From the NCBI RefSeq assembly GCF_009604405.1, contig NZ_WEGK01000002.1, forward strand, positions 62,001 through 126,000: DNA of 64,000 nt, read 5' to 3'. This DNA comes from Nocardia macrotermitis. GTDB lineage: Bacteria; Actinomycetota; Actinomycetes; Mycobacteriales; Mycobacteriaceae. The notes under the pieces are model-generated. The model saw only the letters and a program-made list of their open reading frames with translations, was not told where the DNA came from and searched no databases. Each line of letters begins with the position of its first letter. Within the stretch, counting starts at the first letter, position 1. Shown piece by piece: positions 8,698-17,322 of the stretch. Made by a program: the position numbers and the translations under genes.

Positions 8698-9402
8698 TCA
8701 GAGCGCATGCGCGGGACGGAAGCAGAGGCGTCCGCGCGGACCAGTGCCCGCTTCGGTATGGGCCATCACGCCGGCCGCCAGACCGCGGGCCTCGAGGTCG
8801 TGCCGCTGCATGTCCTGACTGAATCCGTCGAGGTGAACGAGGGTGTGCACGATCAACTCCGCGGCGATGCCGACCGGTTCGGTGCAGGCCACCCGGTATG
8901 ACGCGACCGCCCGCGGATCCTCGGTCAACGCGGCCAGCGCCCCCAGACGCACTCGATGGGTGCGGTTTTCCCAGCGTCTTGCCTGGTCAGCGCTGGTGAT
9001 GACGCGCCGGCCGCCGCGGTAGTCGAGATCACGAATGATGTTGTCTGCGGATTTGCCGAGCCGGGTTTCGCAGACCACCGCCCACAGTGCGCACAGCCAG
9101 CTGAGCCCGCGCAGGATGTCGATCCGATCGGCCGCCCCGCGCAACGCCAGATAGGCGTCGGCCGCGGCCTGGGTGGTGGTGTCCTCCCACTGGAAGACCA
9201 GCGTCTCCAGTTCCACCAGGAAATCGCCGGACAACTCGTCCTCGTCGGGGCGCACGATCCGAACTGCCCGCTGCGCCAACGGATCCCGCAGTTCGACCAT
9301 CGCCGGATCCGCGGTGCGGAGCCAGTCGTGCCCGTGCCCGGTCATCAGCGCAAACCTCAGGTCGATGCGGACGGACGGCAGGTAGGTGCCGTCCCCTCGC
9401 AT
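8698..9402 (-). CDS. Hypothetical actinobacterial protein
   Basis: A 234-residue protein I do not recognise. It is soluble and helix-rich, with a mid-section around SWLCALWAVVCETRLGKSAD, a basic segment (RDLDYRGGRRVITS) and a C-terminal part with VHTLVHLDGFSQDMQRHDL. There is no signal peptide or membrane segment. Codon use is normal for the genome and no longer competing frame exists on the other strand, which supports a real gene. The start is uncertain: ATG 9402 was preferred to a TTG at 9429. It sits alone between the organosulfur genes and a secreted-protein gene on the same strand, so context gives no function. Confidence 0.55.
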   Translation of the reverse strand: MRGDGTYLPSVRIDLRFALMTGHGHDWLRTADPAMVELRDPLAQRAVRIVRPDEDELSGDFLVELETLVFQWEDTTTQAAADAYLALRGAADRIDILRGLSWLCALWAVVCETRLGKSADNIIRDLDYRGGRRVITSADQARRWENRTHRVRLGALAALTEDPRAVASYRVACTEPVGIAAELIVHTLVHLDGFSQDMQRHDLEARGLAAGVMAHTEAGTGPRGRLCFRPAHAL

Positions 9403-9584
9403 TGAGCCACGAATTTCGCGGGCGCGCAACGTCCCAGCGCAACGCCTGCGCGGCAGGCGCGTCGGGGCCTGTGCGGCAACGACATCGGGTCCGCGAAGTC
9501 TCGGCGCGGAGCCGATGCCGTCGAACTCCGGGCCCGCGATCCCGAGGTGGGAGCGCGGGCCCGGATGCGCCGATCAGTCCTCGA

Positions 9585-10211
9585 TCAGGGCTTGCCGGAC
9601 AACACGGCGGTGACCGCGTCCATGAATGGCTGCCCGCCCATGGCGTACCCGCCGCCGATCGCGCCGACCAGCAGGCCGATCGGGCCGGTGAGCCAGCTCA
9701 GGAAGAAGAAGCCGAGCACCGCGCCGATCAGGCCGCCCAGCACGCCGCCGATGACCACGCCGACGATGTTCTTGTTGATCTCGGCCATCAGCCGGTTCAT
9801 CGAGCCGACCGAATGCATCTCGCCGATCTCCTTGGCGGTCGGCGCCTTCGGCGTCAACACCAGCTGTCGACCGTCCGCGCTGATCTGCTGCGCGAGATGC
9901 ACTGTGCCACCGTTGATGTGGAACGCCAGCGGCACCTTGGCGAGGGCGGTGCCGTCGGTGTTCTTCAGGTCGACCTCGGTGCCGTTGGCGGCGACCACGA
10001 ACCGGCCCTTGTCCACCACGGTGGTCATCTTGTGGGACAGGTCCGACAGGGTCGCGTGATATGCGACGCCGTGATCGACACCGGAGGCCGTGGTTTGTTT
10101 CGCCACTGCGGGGGAATGGGGGATCGATGGGCTCGCGTCCGCCGTCCCCGCGGCGATCCCCACCGTCGCCACCGCGAGAAGTGCGGTTGCGGCGAATTTG
10201 CCGAACTTCAT
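9585..10211 (-). CDS. Secreted glycine-rich protein, paralogue of the protein at 180-890
   Basis: A 208-residue exported protein. Residues 1-26 are a signal peptide ending in TADA. A polar domain includes a stretch like VDKGRFVVAANGTEVDLKN, comparable to VENGVFKIKAADGKTV in the first paralogue. The C-terminal region is a Gly-rich hydrophobic segment (VIGGVLGGLIGAVLG and IGLLVGAIGGGYAMGG). The start at 10211 has an AGGAAA ribosome site. The two paralogues thus share domain order and a recognisable core but flank the organosulfur genes in opposite orientation. Function is unknown; the zipper-like C-terminus suggests membrane association after export. Confidence 0.78.
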   Translation of the reverse strand: MKFGKFAATALLAVATVGIAAGTADASPSIPHSPAVAKQTTASGVDHGVAYHATLSDLSHKMTTVVDKGRFVVAANGTEVDLKNTDGTALAKVPLAFHINGGTVHLAQQISADGRQLVLTPKAPTAKEIGEMHSVGSMNRLMAEINKNIVGVVIGGVLGGLIGAVLGFFFLSWLTGPIGLLVGAIGGGYAMGGQPFMDAVTAVLSGKP

Positions 10212-10503
10212 ACAGATTTCCTATCGGAGCCTACCGCCGGCATGTGCAGCCGGACGGCGAATGACTGTACCGGGTCCGAAGCCTGTTGGCAGACATGGAG
10301 ATACGCGAGAGCCGGCCCAGCATCGTTATTGAATCGTTATATGTAGAGGTTGTGGGCCGGTTCCGAGTAAAAATATGGGACTTCACAATTCGCGTATATC
10401 AGCGCAGGTGGTGTATGCACTGTGTGGTCGCCAATCACATTCGTTCAAACTTTTGAATCTCGCGTTACGGGTTCGAAGTGTTACAGCTCTGGAGGACGGT
10501 TTC

Positions 10504-11247
10504 GTGCCGCGTCGTCGTGTCCACGCCGGAATCATCCTGGTGGGTTTCGTGGTCGCCTCCGGACTGGCGATGGCATGCCTGATCTTCGCTGCGCTGTCGG
10601 TCGGCGGGCATCACGTCACCGCGGCCGACGCCAGCTCGTCCCGGACCTCCGCGCCGCCGACGACCAGTGCGACACCCACCACCACGACGACCGCGACCTC
10701 GAAGCCGACCTTCGCCAAGACCCCCGGCACGGCCAAGTCGCCCGGCGCGACTACCATCGCGCCGCTGCCGCCGCTGGCCGCCGCCTCCTCGGCCACCGTG
10801 ACGCCGACCTCCGTGGTGCCGACCAACAACGGCGCGAATCAGCGCGACGTCCCGGATCCGGTCGCCGCGGGTGACTGTGTGGCCGGCGTGGGATCGGGCG
10901 GTTCGGTCGCCAAAACCTCCTGTGGCAGTTCGGATTCCATCTATCGGGTGAACAGCACCGCGAGTGCGAGCGGCCGGTGCCCGAGCGATTCGGATCGTTC
11001 GGTGTCGGTGACGCTGCCCGGCGGCGCGAAGGACACGCTGTGCCTGGACACCGACTGGGAGGTCGGGCGTTGCATGGCGGTCAAGGGCAATTCGGCGACT
11101 CCGGCCGACTGCTCGGCTCCGGTGCCGGGGACCATGCGGGTGCAGGCGATCAACCGCAATACCGCGGATGTGAACACGTGCAGCGATTCGGGCCACGGCG
11201 TGGTCTACAAGCAGCGCAAGTTCGTCGTGTGCCTGGCTCAGATGTGA
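10504..11247 (+). CDS. LppU/SCO3897-like membrane-anchored protein
   Basis: A 247-residue protein with one N-terminal membrane segment (about residues 9-35, GIILVGFVVASGLAMACLIF), a Thr/Pro/Ala-rich linker (about 45-115) and a C-terminal extracellular domain with paired cysteines. The domain pattern GDCVAGV...CGS...RCPSD...LCLDTDWEVGRCM...DCS is that of the LppU/SCO3897 family, found as lipoproteins or anchored proteins in mycobacteria and streptomycetes; its function is not known. GTG 10504 was chosen because GGAGG lies just upstream and the membrane segment follows; a longer frame from 10375 exists but adds a non-family stretch. It stands alone between divergent and convergent neighbours. 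Confidence 0.75.
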   Translation: MPRRRVHAGIILVGFVVASGLAMACLIFAALSVGGHHVTAADASSSRTSAPPTTSATPTTTTTATSKPTFAKTPGTAKSPGATTIAPLPPLAAASSATVTPTSVVPTNNGANQRDVPDPVAAGDCVAGVGSGGSVAKTSCGSSDSIYRVNSTASASGRCPSDSDRSVSVTLPGGAKDTLCLDTDWEVGRCMAVKGNSATPADCSAPVPGTMRVQAINRNTADVNTCSDSGHGVVYKQRKFVVCLAQM

Positions 11248-11256
11248 GTGGATTGC

Positions 11257-12135
11257 TCAGTGTGACAACGGGGTTCGTTCCTCGGAGCGCTGCCGCTGGG
11301 CGTCGAGCAGGCGGCTGAACTGCCGGTTGGCCAGCCGCATCACGACCTCGTACGGCAGTGCGAACTTGCGGGCGAACCAGTAGCCGATCCGGATGTCCGC
11401 CGAGGTGTGCACGAGATAGCGGTTGCGTTCGACCCCGGTCAGGATCTGCTCGGCCACCTGCTCGGGCGTCGAGGCATGCCCCTCGAACAGGCCGATCAGC
11501 CGTTTGACCCGGGGATCGTCGCGATCCACGCCGACCACCCGCACCGTGCCCACCAGCGGGGTGCGCACCGCGCCCGGGACGACCAGGCTGACCCCGATGT
11601 GATGCCGTTCCAGATCGAATCGCAGCACCTCGGAGATGCCGCGTAGACCGAATTTGCTGGCGCTGTAGGCCGCGTGCCAGGGCAGGGCGAGCAGGCCGGC
11701 CGCCGAGGATACGTTGACCAGATGGCCGCCACGTCCGGCGCGCACCATCGGCGGCAGGAAGCTCTCGATGACGTGGATCGGGCCCATGAGATTGACCTCG
11801 ACCACCGATTTCCAGTCCTCGTGTTCGAGGTTCTCCACGGTGCCCCAGATCGCGATGCCCGCGATGTTCATCACCACGTCCAGGCTCGGATAGTGCTGGT
11901 GGATCCGCTCGGACCAGGCGCGCACGGCCTCGTAGTCGGAGATGTCCAGGACCTGCGCGTCCAGGACCTCGCCGCCGGTGGCGCGGATCCGGGTGACCGT
12001 CTCGTCCAGTCCGTCCGCGGAGATGTCGGTGAGGAACAGACGCATGCCCCGGCGGGCCGCGGCGATGGCGGTCGCGCGTCCGATGCCGCTCGCCGCGCCT
12101 GTGATCAGGCACAGGCGGCCGTTCAGGTCCTTCAT
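11257..12135 (-). CDS. Short-chain dehydrogenase/reductase
   Basis: A 292-residue classical SDR oxidoreductase. It has the NAD(P)-binding TGAASGIG (residues 12-19), NIAG in place of the usual NNAG (90-93), a catalytic Ser near 143, and YSASK with Tyr157 and Lys161. The C-terminal extension (SADIRIGYWFARKFALPYE) is typical of longer actinobacterial SDRs acting on lipid or steroid-like substrates. ATG 12135 is preceded by GGAGGA. Its stop lies only 10 bases from the convergent LppU-like gene. The substrate cannot be told from sequence, and nothing links it firmly to the sulfur genes. Confidence 0.87.
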   Translation of the reverse strand: MKDLNGRLCLITGAASGIGRATAIAAARRGMRLFLTDISADGLDETVTRIRATGGEVLDAQVLDISDYEAVRAWSERIHQHYPSLDVVMNIAGIAIWGTVENLEHEDWKSVVEVNLMGPIHVIESFLPPMVRAGRGGHLVNVSSAAGLLALPWHAAYSASKFGLRGISEVLRFDLERHHIGVSLVVPGAVRTPLVGTVRVVGVDRDDPRVKRLIGLFEGHASTPEQVAEQILTGVERNRYLVHTSADIRIGYWFARKFALPYEVVMRLANRQFSRLLDAQRQRSEERTPLSH

Positions 12136-12340
12136 GACTCCTCCGAGATGCTGGAAAATCCTATTGCGAACAATAGTGTACATAGAAATTTCCGGGGTCC
12201 GGGCACGGCCCGACAACGGTTCGATCCAACAGTTCGATTCACGGTGAGCAGGAGTACCGACAGGCGGTCGTGGCTGTTCTAGCGTCGAGGAATGCGGCAT
12301 CGCCGGGTGCGAGCGCGACCGCCGGACCGCGGGAGGATCC

Positions 12341-13285
12341 ATGAGCACAGTGACCGCCGTCGAGCGTCCGGCGGCACCGGAGGCCGAAGATGAGGGGGCC
12401 CTGCCGGTCGCCCGCACCCGGCACCCGTGGCGCTGGCTCGTCGCGGTGCTGGCGTTGGTCGTGGTCGCGCAGTTCGCGCACGGGCTGATCACCAATCCGG
12501 GTTGGGACTGGCCGACATTCGGGCGGTATTTCACCGCGTCGTCGGTGCTCTCGGCGATGCGGGTCACCCTCGAACTGACCTTCTGGGGCACGCTGTTCGG
12601 GTTCCTGCTGGGCGTCTGGATCGCGGTCGCGCGACTGTCGAAAATCCCCGTGCTGCAAGTGATCGCGTGGGCCTACGTGTGGGCGTTCCGGTCGATTCCG
12701 CTGATCGTGCAGCTGCTGTTCTGGTTCAACATCGCCTATCTCTACAAGCGTATTTCCGTCGGAATCCCTTTCGGTCCAGCATTTTTCAGCTTCGATGTGA
12801 ACGGTGTGATCAGTGGGTTCAGTGCGGCGGTGATCGGGCTGGCGCTGCATCAGGGCGCGTATTCGGCCGAGATCATCCGCGCCGGAATCATTTCGGTGGA
12901 TCCGGGACAGGTCGAGGCGGCCAAATCGCTCGGATTGCCGTGGCGGCGGCAGTTCTTCACCATCGTTGCGCCGCAAGCGATGCGGGGCATTCTGCCCAAC
13001 GCCGCCAACGAGGTGATCAGCCTGTTCAAGGGCACCTCGATCGTCTCGGTGATGGCCATCGCGGAGCTGTTCTACCAGGTCCAGGTGATCTACGGGCGCA
13101 ACGGGCGGGTGGTGCCGCTGCTCATGGTGGCCACCGTCTGGTACATCGTGCTGACCAGCGTGTTGAGCGTGGTGCAGTACTACATCGAACGGCATTTCGC
13201 GAAGGGGAGTCAGCGGGAACTGCCGCCGACGCCGTGGCAGCGGGTGCGGGCGAAGGTTTCCGAGATCACGGGGGAGCGGCGGTGA
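12341..13285 (+). CDS. Amino-acid-type ABC transporter permease
   Basis: A 314-residue inner-membrane permease of the polar amino-acid (HisM/GlnP/TcyB) family, with about five to six membrane segments. The transporter coupling loop is visible as HQGAYSAEIIRAGIISVDPGQVEAAKSLGLP, split here as EIIRAG and QVEAAKSLGL. The N-terminal 30 residues are a polar extension. ATG 12341 follows GGGAGGATCC. The stop overlaps the ATPase start (GTGA). Only one permease is present, so it probably forms a homodimer. There is no solute-binding protein nearby. In Bacillus subtilis the ytmI operon couples similar transporters to luciferase-like monooxygenases for S-alkyl-cysteine use, which makes a sulfur amino-acid cargo plausible. 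Confidence 0.88.
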   Translation: MSTVTAVERPAAPEAEDEGALPVARTRHPWRWLVAVLALVVVAQFAHGLITNPGWDWPTFGRYFTASSVLSAMRVTLELTFWGTLFGFLLGVWIAVARLSKIPVLQVIAWAYVWAFRSIPLIVQLLFWFNIAYLYKRISVGIPFGPAFFSFDVNGVISGFSAAVIGLALHQGAYSAEIIRAGIISVDPGQVEAAKSLGLPWRRQFFTIVAPQAMRGILPNAANEVISLFKGTSIVSVMAIAELFYQVQVIYGRNGRVVPLLMVATVWYIVLTSVLSVVQYYIERHFAKGSQRELPPTPWQRVRAKVSEITGERR

Positions 13286-14079
13286 GTGAGACCGGGTCGG
13301 AAGCGACCGCGTCGGAGCACGAGTACGCGGTGGAATTGCGTGGTGTGCGTAAGCATTTCGGTGCGCACGAGGTGTTGCGCGGGGTCGATCTGGCGGTGCG
13401 GCCCGGGGAGGTGACGGTGATACTCGGGCCCTCCGGGTCGGGGAAGTCGACGCTGCTGCGGACCATCAATCATCTGGAGCAGGTCGATGCCGGGACCGTG
13501 CGGGTGAGCGGGGAACTGGTCGGGTACCGGCGTCGGGGTGCGGTGCTGCGCGAGCTGAGTGAGCGCGAGATCCTGCGGCAGCGGGCGCGGATCGGGTTCG
13601 TATTCCAGAACTTCAATCTCTTTCCGCATCTGACCGTGTTGGAAAACGTTGCGCTGGCACCGATTTCAGCGCAGCGCAGGCCGCGGGCGCAGGCGCGGGC
13701 CGAGGCGGCCGAACTGCTCGAGCGGGTCGGGCTGGCGGACAAGGCGCGGGAGTATCCGCGTCGGTTGTCCGGTGGGCAGCAGCAGCGGGTCGCGATCGCG
13801 CGGGCGTTGGCGTTGCGGCCGCGGGTGGTGCTGTTCGACGAGCCGACCTCGGCGCTGGATCCGGAATTGGTCGGTGAGGTGCTCGATGTGATCCGCGGAT
13901 TGGCCGGGGACGGTTCGACTCTGGTGATCGTCACGCACGAGATCGGGTTCGCCCGGGAGGTGGCCGACACCGTGGTGCTGATGGACGACGGGCGGATCGT
14001 CGAACAGGGTCCGCCCGCGCAGGTGCTGGACCAGCCGACGCATCCGCGCACGAAAGCCTTTCTCGCCCATGTGCTCTGA
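13282..14079 (+). CDS. Amino-acid-type ABC transporter ATPase
   Basis: A 265-residue ABC ATPase of the HisP/GlnQ/TcyC class. Walker A GPSGSGKST is at residues 49-57, the Q-loop at FVFQNFNLFPHLTV, the signature at [16 protein letters not shown], Walker B at [13 protein letters not shown], and the switch His at VTHEIGFA. It starts at GTG 13282, overlapping the permease stop by 4 bp, and ends 42 bases before a luciferase-like monooxygenase, so the three probably share a transcript. An insertion of about 15 residues (GYRRRGAVLRELSER) after the strand following Walker A is longer than in the shortest family members. Confidence 0.92.
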   Translation: MSETGSEATASEHEYAVELRGVRKHFGAHEVLRGVDLAVRPGEVTVILGPSGSGKSTLLRTINHLEQVDAGTVRVSGELVGYRRRGAVLRELSEREILRQRARIGFVFQNFNLFPHLTVLENVALAPISAQRRPRAQARAEAAELLERVGLADKAREYPRRLSGGQQQRVAIARALALRPRVVLFDEPTSALDPELVGEVLDVIRGLAGDGSTLVIVTHEIGFAREVADTVVLMDDGRIVEQGPPAQVLDQPTHPRTKAFLAHVL

Positions 14080-14121
14080 TTCGTTCGCTTCGACAGGCCG
14101 ATTCGCGGAGGTTTCGCATCC

Positions 14122-15195
14122 ATGAAATTCCTGCTGCTGACCCTGATCACCCATCAACCCGATCCGGTGACCGGTGCGACCGAGACACCGGCCGAACGTC
14201 TGCGCCGCGTCGTCGAAAATGCCCGGCTCGCAGAGGAACTCGGCTACGACGGCTTCGCCGTCGGTGAGCGGCACGAGGATCCGTTCATCTCGTCCGCGCC
14301 GCCGGTGGTGCTGAGCCATATCGCGGCGGTGACCTCGCGGATCGCGCTGTTCACCGGGGTCACCACCCTGAGCCTGCTGGATCCGGTGCGGGCCTTCGAG
14401 GACTATTCGACGCTGGACAATCTGTCGGGCGGGCGGCTCGAGCTCATCATCGGCAAGGGGAACGGCGCCGCGCAGGCGAAACTGTTCCACGTCACGGCGC
14501 AGGACCAGTGGGCGCGCAACCGCGAAGGTTACGAGCTGTTCCGGCGGCTGTGGGAGGGGGAGAGCGTCACCTGGGCGGGCCGCTTCCGGCCCGCCCTGAT
14601 CGAGGCCGAGGCGCTGCCCCGGCCGCTGCAATCGCGGCTGCGGATCTGGCACGGCAGCGCCACCAGTCGCGAATCGGTGGAACTGGCTGCGTTGCACGGT
14701 GATCCGCTGTTCTCGGCCAACGTCACCAACCCGATCGAGCCGTATGCCGAGTTGATCGCGTACTACCGCGAACGGTGGGCCGCACACGGCAACGACCCCG
14801 CGCAGGCGCTGGTCGGCGCGGGCACCGCCGGCTTCTATGTGACCCGTGATTCACAGGATGCCCTCCAGGCGTACCGCCCGATCTTCGCCGCCCGTCAAGC
14901 CGCGGCCCGCGCCCACGGCCTCCCGATCGTCTTCGAAACCCTCGAGGATTTCGTCGACCGCAGCTCCGCCCTGATCGGCAGCCCCCAGCAGATCCTCGAC
15001 AAGATCCTGCGCTATCACAACCGATTCGGCCACGAGGCAATACATCTCAGCGCCGACAGCGACGGGCTTACACCCGCTCGACACCGCGCCAGCCTCGAAC
15101 TCTTCCAAGCCGAGGTCGCGCCGGTCCTGCGTGCACAGATCCCCAGCCGCCCGCTCGGTGCGCAGCGATATATCGCGCAGGAGGTTGTCGGATGA
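14122..15195 (+). CDS. Luciferase-like flavin-dependent monooxygenase
   Basis: A 357-residue protein of the bacterial luciferase-like (LLM) superfamily. Family marks are EELGYDGFAVGERHEDPF, PVVLSHIAAVTSRIALFTGVT, DNLSGGRLELIIGKG and the C-terminal IGSPQQILDKI. It probably uses FMNH2 and O2. A GGAGGT site precedes ATG 14122. It follows an amino-acid-type ABC permease and ATPase closely. This parallels the B. subtilis ytmI locus, where transporter and monooxygenase act on S-alkylated cysteine derivatives; substrate identity here is inference. Flavin cofactor F420 is an alternative for LLM proteins in mycolic-acid bacteria. Confidence 0.85.
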   Translation: MKFLLLTLITHQPDPVTGATETPAERLRRVVENARLAEELGYDGFAVGERHEDPFISSAPPVVLSHIAAVTSRIALFTGVTTLSLLDPVRAFEDYSTLDNLSGGRLELIIGKGNGAAQAKLFHVTAQDQWARNREGYELFRRLWEGESVTWAGRFRPALIEAEALPRPLQSRLRIWHGSATSRESVELAALHGDPLFSANVTNPIEPYAELIAYYRERWAAHGNDPAQALVGAGTAGFYVTRDSQDALQAYRPIFAARQAAARAHGLPIVFETLEDFVDRSSALIGSPQQILDKILRYHNRFGHEAIHLSADSDGLTPARHRASLELFQAEVAPVLRAQIPSRPLGAQRYIAQEVVG

Positions 15196-15298
15196 GTTCG
15201 GGATATGGGGCGGTCCCTACGCGGCGTGTAACCCGCGTTCGCGGAACGGGATTCGATCGCCCGGTGGTTGTCGAACGTGGCGTCCGAGGGGCTTCGAG

Positions 15299-15439
15299 AT
15301 GAGCGTCGAACTTGTTCCAAGACCGGGGTCGTCCGCGCCTGCGTGTGCGGATTCCGAGTGCGTAACGGTATTCGGCGCAAGAGGTGGTCGGATGACATCG
15401 GGAGACTCGGATTACCTGTGCGGCAGGGGGATTCGATGA
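15299..15439 (+). CDS. Candidate small protein overlapping the permease start
   Basis: A 46-residue ORF beginning at ATG 15299, preceded by GAGGGG, and ending in a TGA that overlaps the next permease's ATG (ATGA). It has three cysteines (residues 16, 21 and 41) and the stretch ACADSECVTVF. The small ORF at 32519-32668, also just upstream of an ABC permease, has SLVELSCRRAESVTVD. The shared VEL...C...A(D/E)S...VTV pattern in two unrelated transporter operons suggests a coupled leader or small transporter-associated protein. The neighbouring bases contain partial repeats, so a chance ORF is possible. Function unknown. Confidence 0.4.
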   Translation: MSVELVPRPGSSAPACADSECVTVFGARGGRMTSGDSDYLCGRGIR

Positions 15440-16503
15440 TTCGGTATGCCGGGGTGCGGGTTTTGCAGGCGGTGGGGGTGTTGTGGGCGGCGTTCACGGT
15501 GACGTTCGGGGTGTTGTATTTGTTGCCTGCGGATCCGGTGCAGTTGGCGGTGGGGGCGAATCCGGGGGTGCCGGTGGATCCGGCGGCCGTTGCGGAGTTG
15601 CGGGCTCGGTATGGGCTGGATAAGCCTGTGTGGGAACAGTATTGGACTGCGTTGGAGCATGCGGTGCGGGGGGATCTGGGGCATTCGTTGAGTACCGGGC
15701 AGAGTGTGACCGGGGCGTTGGGGCAGGCGTTGCCCTCGACGCTCGGGTTGGCCGCGTTGGCGTTGGGGTTGGCGTTGGTGTTCGGGACCGGGCTCGCGTT
15801 GGCCGCGGCCTATACCCAGCGGCGGTGGTTGCGTGGGTTGTTGACCGCGTTGCCGCCGATCGGGGCGTCCGCGCCGACGTTCTGGGTGGGATTGATTCTG
15901 CTGCAACTGTTCTCGTTCCGGCTGCGACTGGTTCCGGCGTTCGGCGGGACCGGGTTCGTGGGCACGGTGCTGCCCGCTGTGACGTTGGCGATTCCGGTGG
16001 GGGCGGTCATCGCGCAGGTGCTGTACACCGGTCTGGCCGGGGTGTGGCGGCAGAGTTTCGTCGAGGTGGCGTTCGCCAAGGGGGCGTCGCGGTGGTGGGT
16101 GCAGATCCATCACGTCCTGCGGCCCGCGGTGGGGCCGGCGTTGGCGGTGGCCGGGGTGTGGGTCGGTACGGTGCTGGCCGGATCGGTGGTCGTGGAGACG
16201 GTGTTCTCCCGCGCCGGGATCGGCCGTCTGACGCAGACTGCTGTACTCGCCGAGGACATTCCGGTCGTCCAGGGCGTCGTCATGCTGACCGCGCTGGCCT
16301 TCGCGCTGGTGAACCTCGCGGTCGATCTGATCCAGCCGATTCTGGATCCCCGTGTGCGACAGGATGTTCGGCGCACTCGCCGGAGTGCCGAATCATCTTC
16401 CGGCGCTTCGGATGTCGAGCGTGGAGGCAAGGTTGCGGCACCGGCCGATCCCAAGGTCACCGGTCCCGATCTGGAGAGCGAGTGGCAGGGCGTGGTCGGA
16501 TGA
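15436..16503 (+). CDS. Dipeptide-type ABC transporter permease (DppB-like)
   Basis: A 355-residue permease of the DppB/OppB family with about six membrane segments. Typical marks are the N-terminal VLQAVGVLWAAFTVTF, LPADPVQLAVG, ARYGLDKPVWEQYW and GDLGHS, then the coupling loop around FVEVAFAKGASRWWVQIHHVLRP, and a C-terminal VETVFSRAGIGRL. The last 40 residues form a charged cytoplasmic tail longer than usual. The codon use in its first half is very TG-rich. ATG 15436 overlaps a small upstream ORF, and the stop overlaps the DppC-like gene (ATGA). The cargo may be a peptide, a nickel-type chelate or a small organosulfur compound (as for glutathione or thioether importers). Confidence 0.88.
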   Translation: MIRYAGVRVLQAVGVLWAAFTVTFGVLYLLPADPVQLAVGANPGVPVDPAAVAELRARYGLDKPVWEQYWTALEHAVRGDLGHSLSTGQSVTGALGQALPSTLGLAALALGLALVFGTGLALAAAYTQRRWLRGLLTALPPIGASAPTFWVGLILLQLFSFRLRLVPAFGGTGFVGTVLPAVTLAIPVGAVIAQVLYTGLAGVWRQSFVEVAFAKGASRWWVQIHHVLRPAVGPALAVAGVWVGTVLAGSVVVETVFSRAGIGRLTQTAVLAEDIPVVQGVVMLTALAFALVNLAVDLIQPILDPRVRQDVRRTRRSAESSSGASDVERGGKVAAPADPKVTGPDLESEWQGVVG

Positions 16504-17318
16504 GTGTGCTCGAGGTGCGGCCGCGATTTCGGTGGTCGATCGTATTGCCGACGGTTGTGCTGTTGATCGTGCTCGGGTGGGCGATCGGTCCCGCGTTGTT
16601 CGCCGGGGGCGATCCGTTGCGCGGGGTTCCGGCGGAGAAGTTGCGGGGGCCGAGTGCGGGGCACTGGTTCGGTACCGACAATTTGGGGCGGGATCTTTAT
16701 ACGCGCGTCGTGCACGCGACGCAGTTGTCCGTTACCGCAACGGTTTTCGCGGTAGCGCTGGGTCTGGTCGTGGGTGCGCTGCTCGGGTTGTTCGCGGGGG
16801 CGATCGGGGGCGCGGTCGACGCGGTGATCATGCGGATTGTCGATGTGCTGCTGTCGATTCCGGAACTGTTGAGTGCATTGGTGCTGGTCACGGCGCTGGG
16901 GTTCGGGACGCGGAATGTCGCGATCGCGGTCGGTGTCGCGCTGGTGCCGACGTTCGCGCGGGTGATGCGGGCCGAGGTGGTGCGGGTGCGGCGCGCGCCG
17001 TATGTGGAGGCGGCGTTCGCGGCGGGGGTGCGCTGGCCCGGCGTGCTGGTGCGGCATGTGCTGCGCAATGCGTATGCGCCGGTCGCGGCGTTGGCGGCGG
17101 TGGAATTCGGGGTCGCGGTGCTGGCGGTGTCCTCGCTGAGTTTCCTCGGTTACGGGGCGCGGCCGCCGACGCCGGAATGGGGTTCGCTGATCGCCGACGG
17201 TCGCAGCTATCTGGCCACCGCGTGGTGGCTGACGACGCTGCCCGGGCTGGTCATCGTCGCGGTTGTGTTGTCCGCCCAGCGAATTGGCCGGGCTGTGGCT
17301 GCGGAGAAAGACGGGTGA
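16500..17318 (+). CDS. Dipeptide-type ABC transporter permease (DppC-like)
   Basis: A 272-residue partner permease of the DppC/OppC family. It has [21 protein letters not shown] split as [10 protein letters not shown] and [10 protein letters not shown], the coupling segment [19 protein letters not shown], and the C-terminal [19 protein letters not shown]. Five to six membrane segments are visible. It overlaps the DppB-like gene by 4 bp and precedes the double ATPase by 4 bases, so the transporter genes are tightly packed. No solute-binding protein is encoded in this operon. Confidence 0.9.
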   Translation: MSVLEVRPRFRWSIVLPTVVLLIVLGWAIGPALFAGGDPLRGVPAEKLRGPSAGHWFGTDNLGRDLYTRVVHATQLSVTATVFAVALGLVVGALLGLFAGAIGGAVDAVIMRIVDVLLSIPELLSALVLVTALGFGTRNVAIAVGVALVPTFARVMRAEVVRVRRAPYVEAAFAAGVRWPGVLVRHVLRNAYAPVAALAAVEFGVAVLAVSSLSFLGYGARPPTPEWGSLIADGRSYLATAWWLTTLPGLVIVAVVLSAQRIGRAVAAEKDG

Positions 17319-17322
17319 GGTG

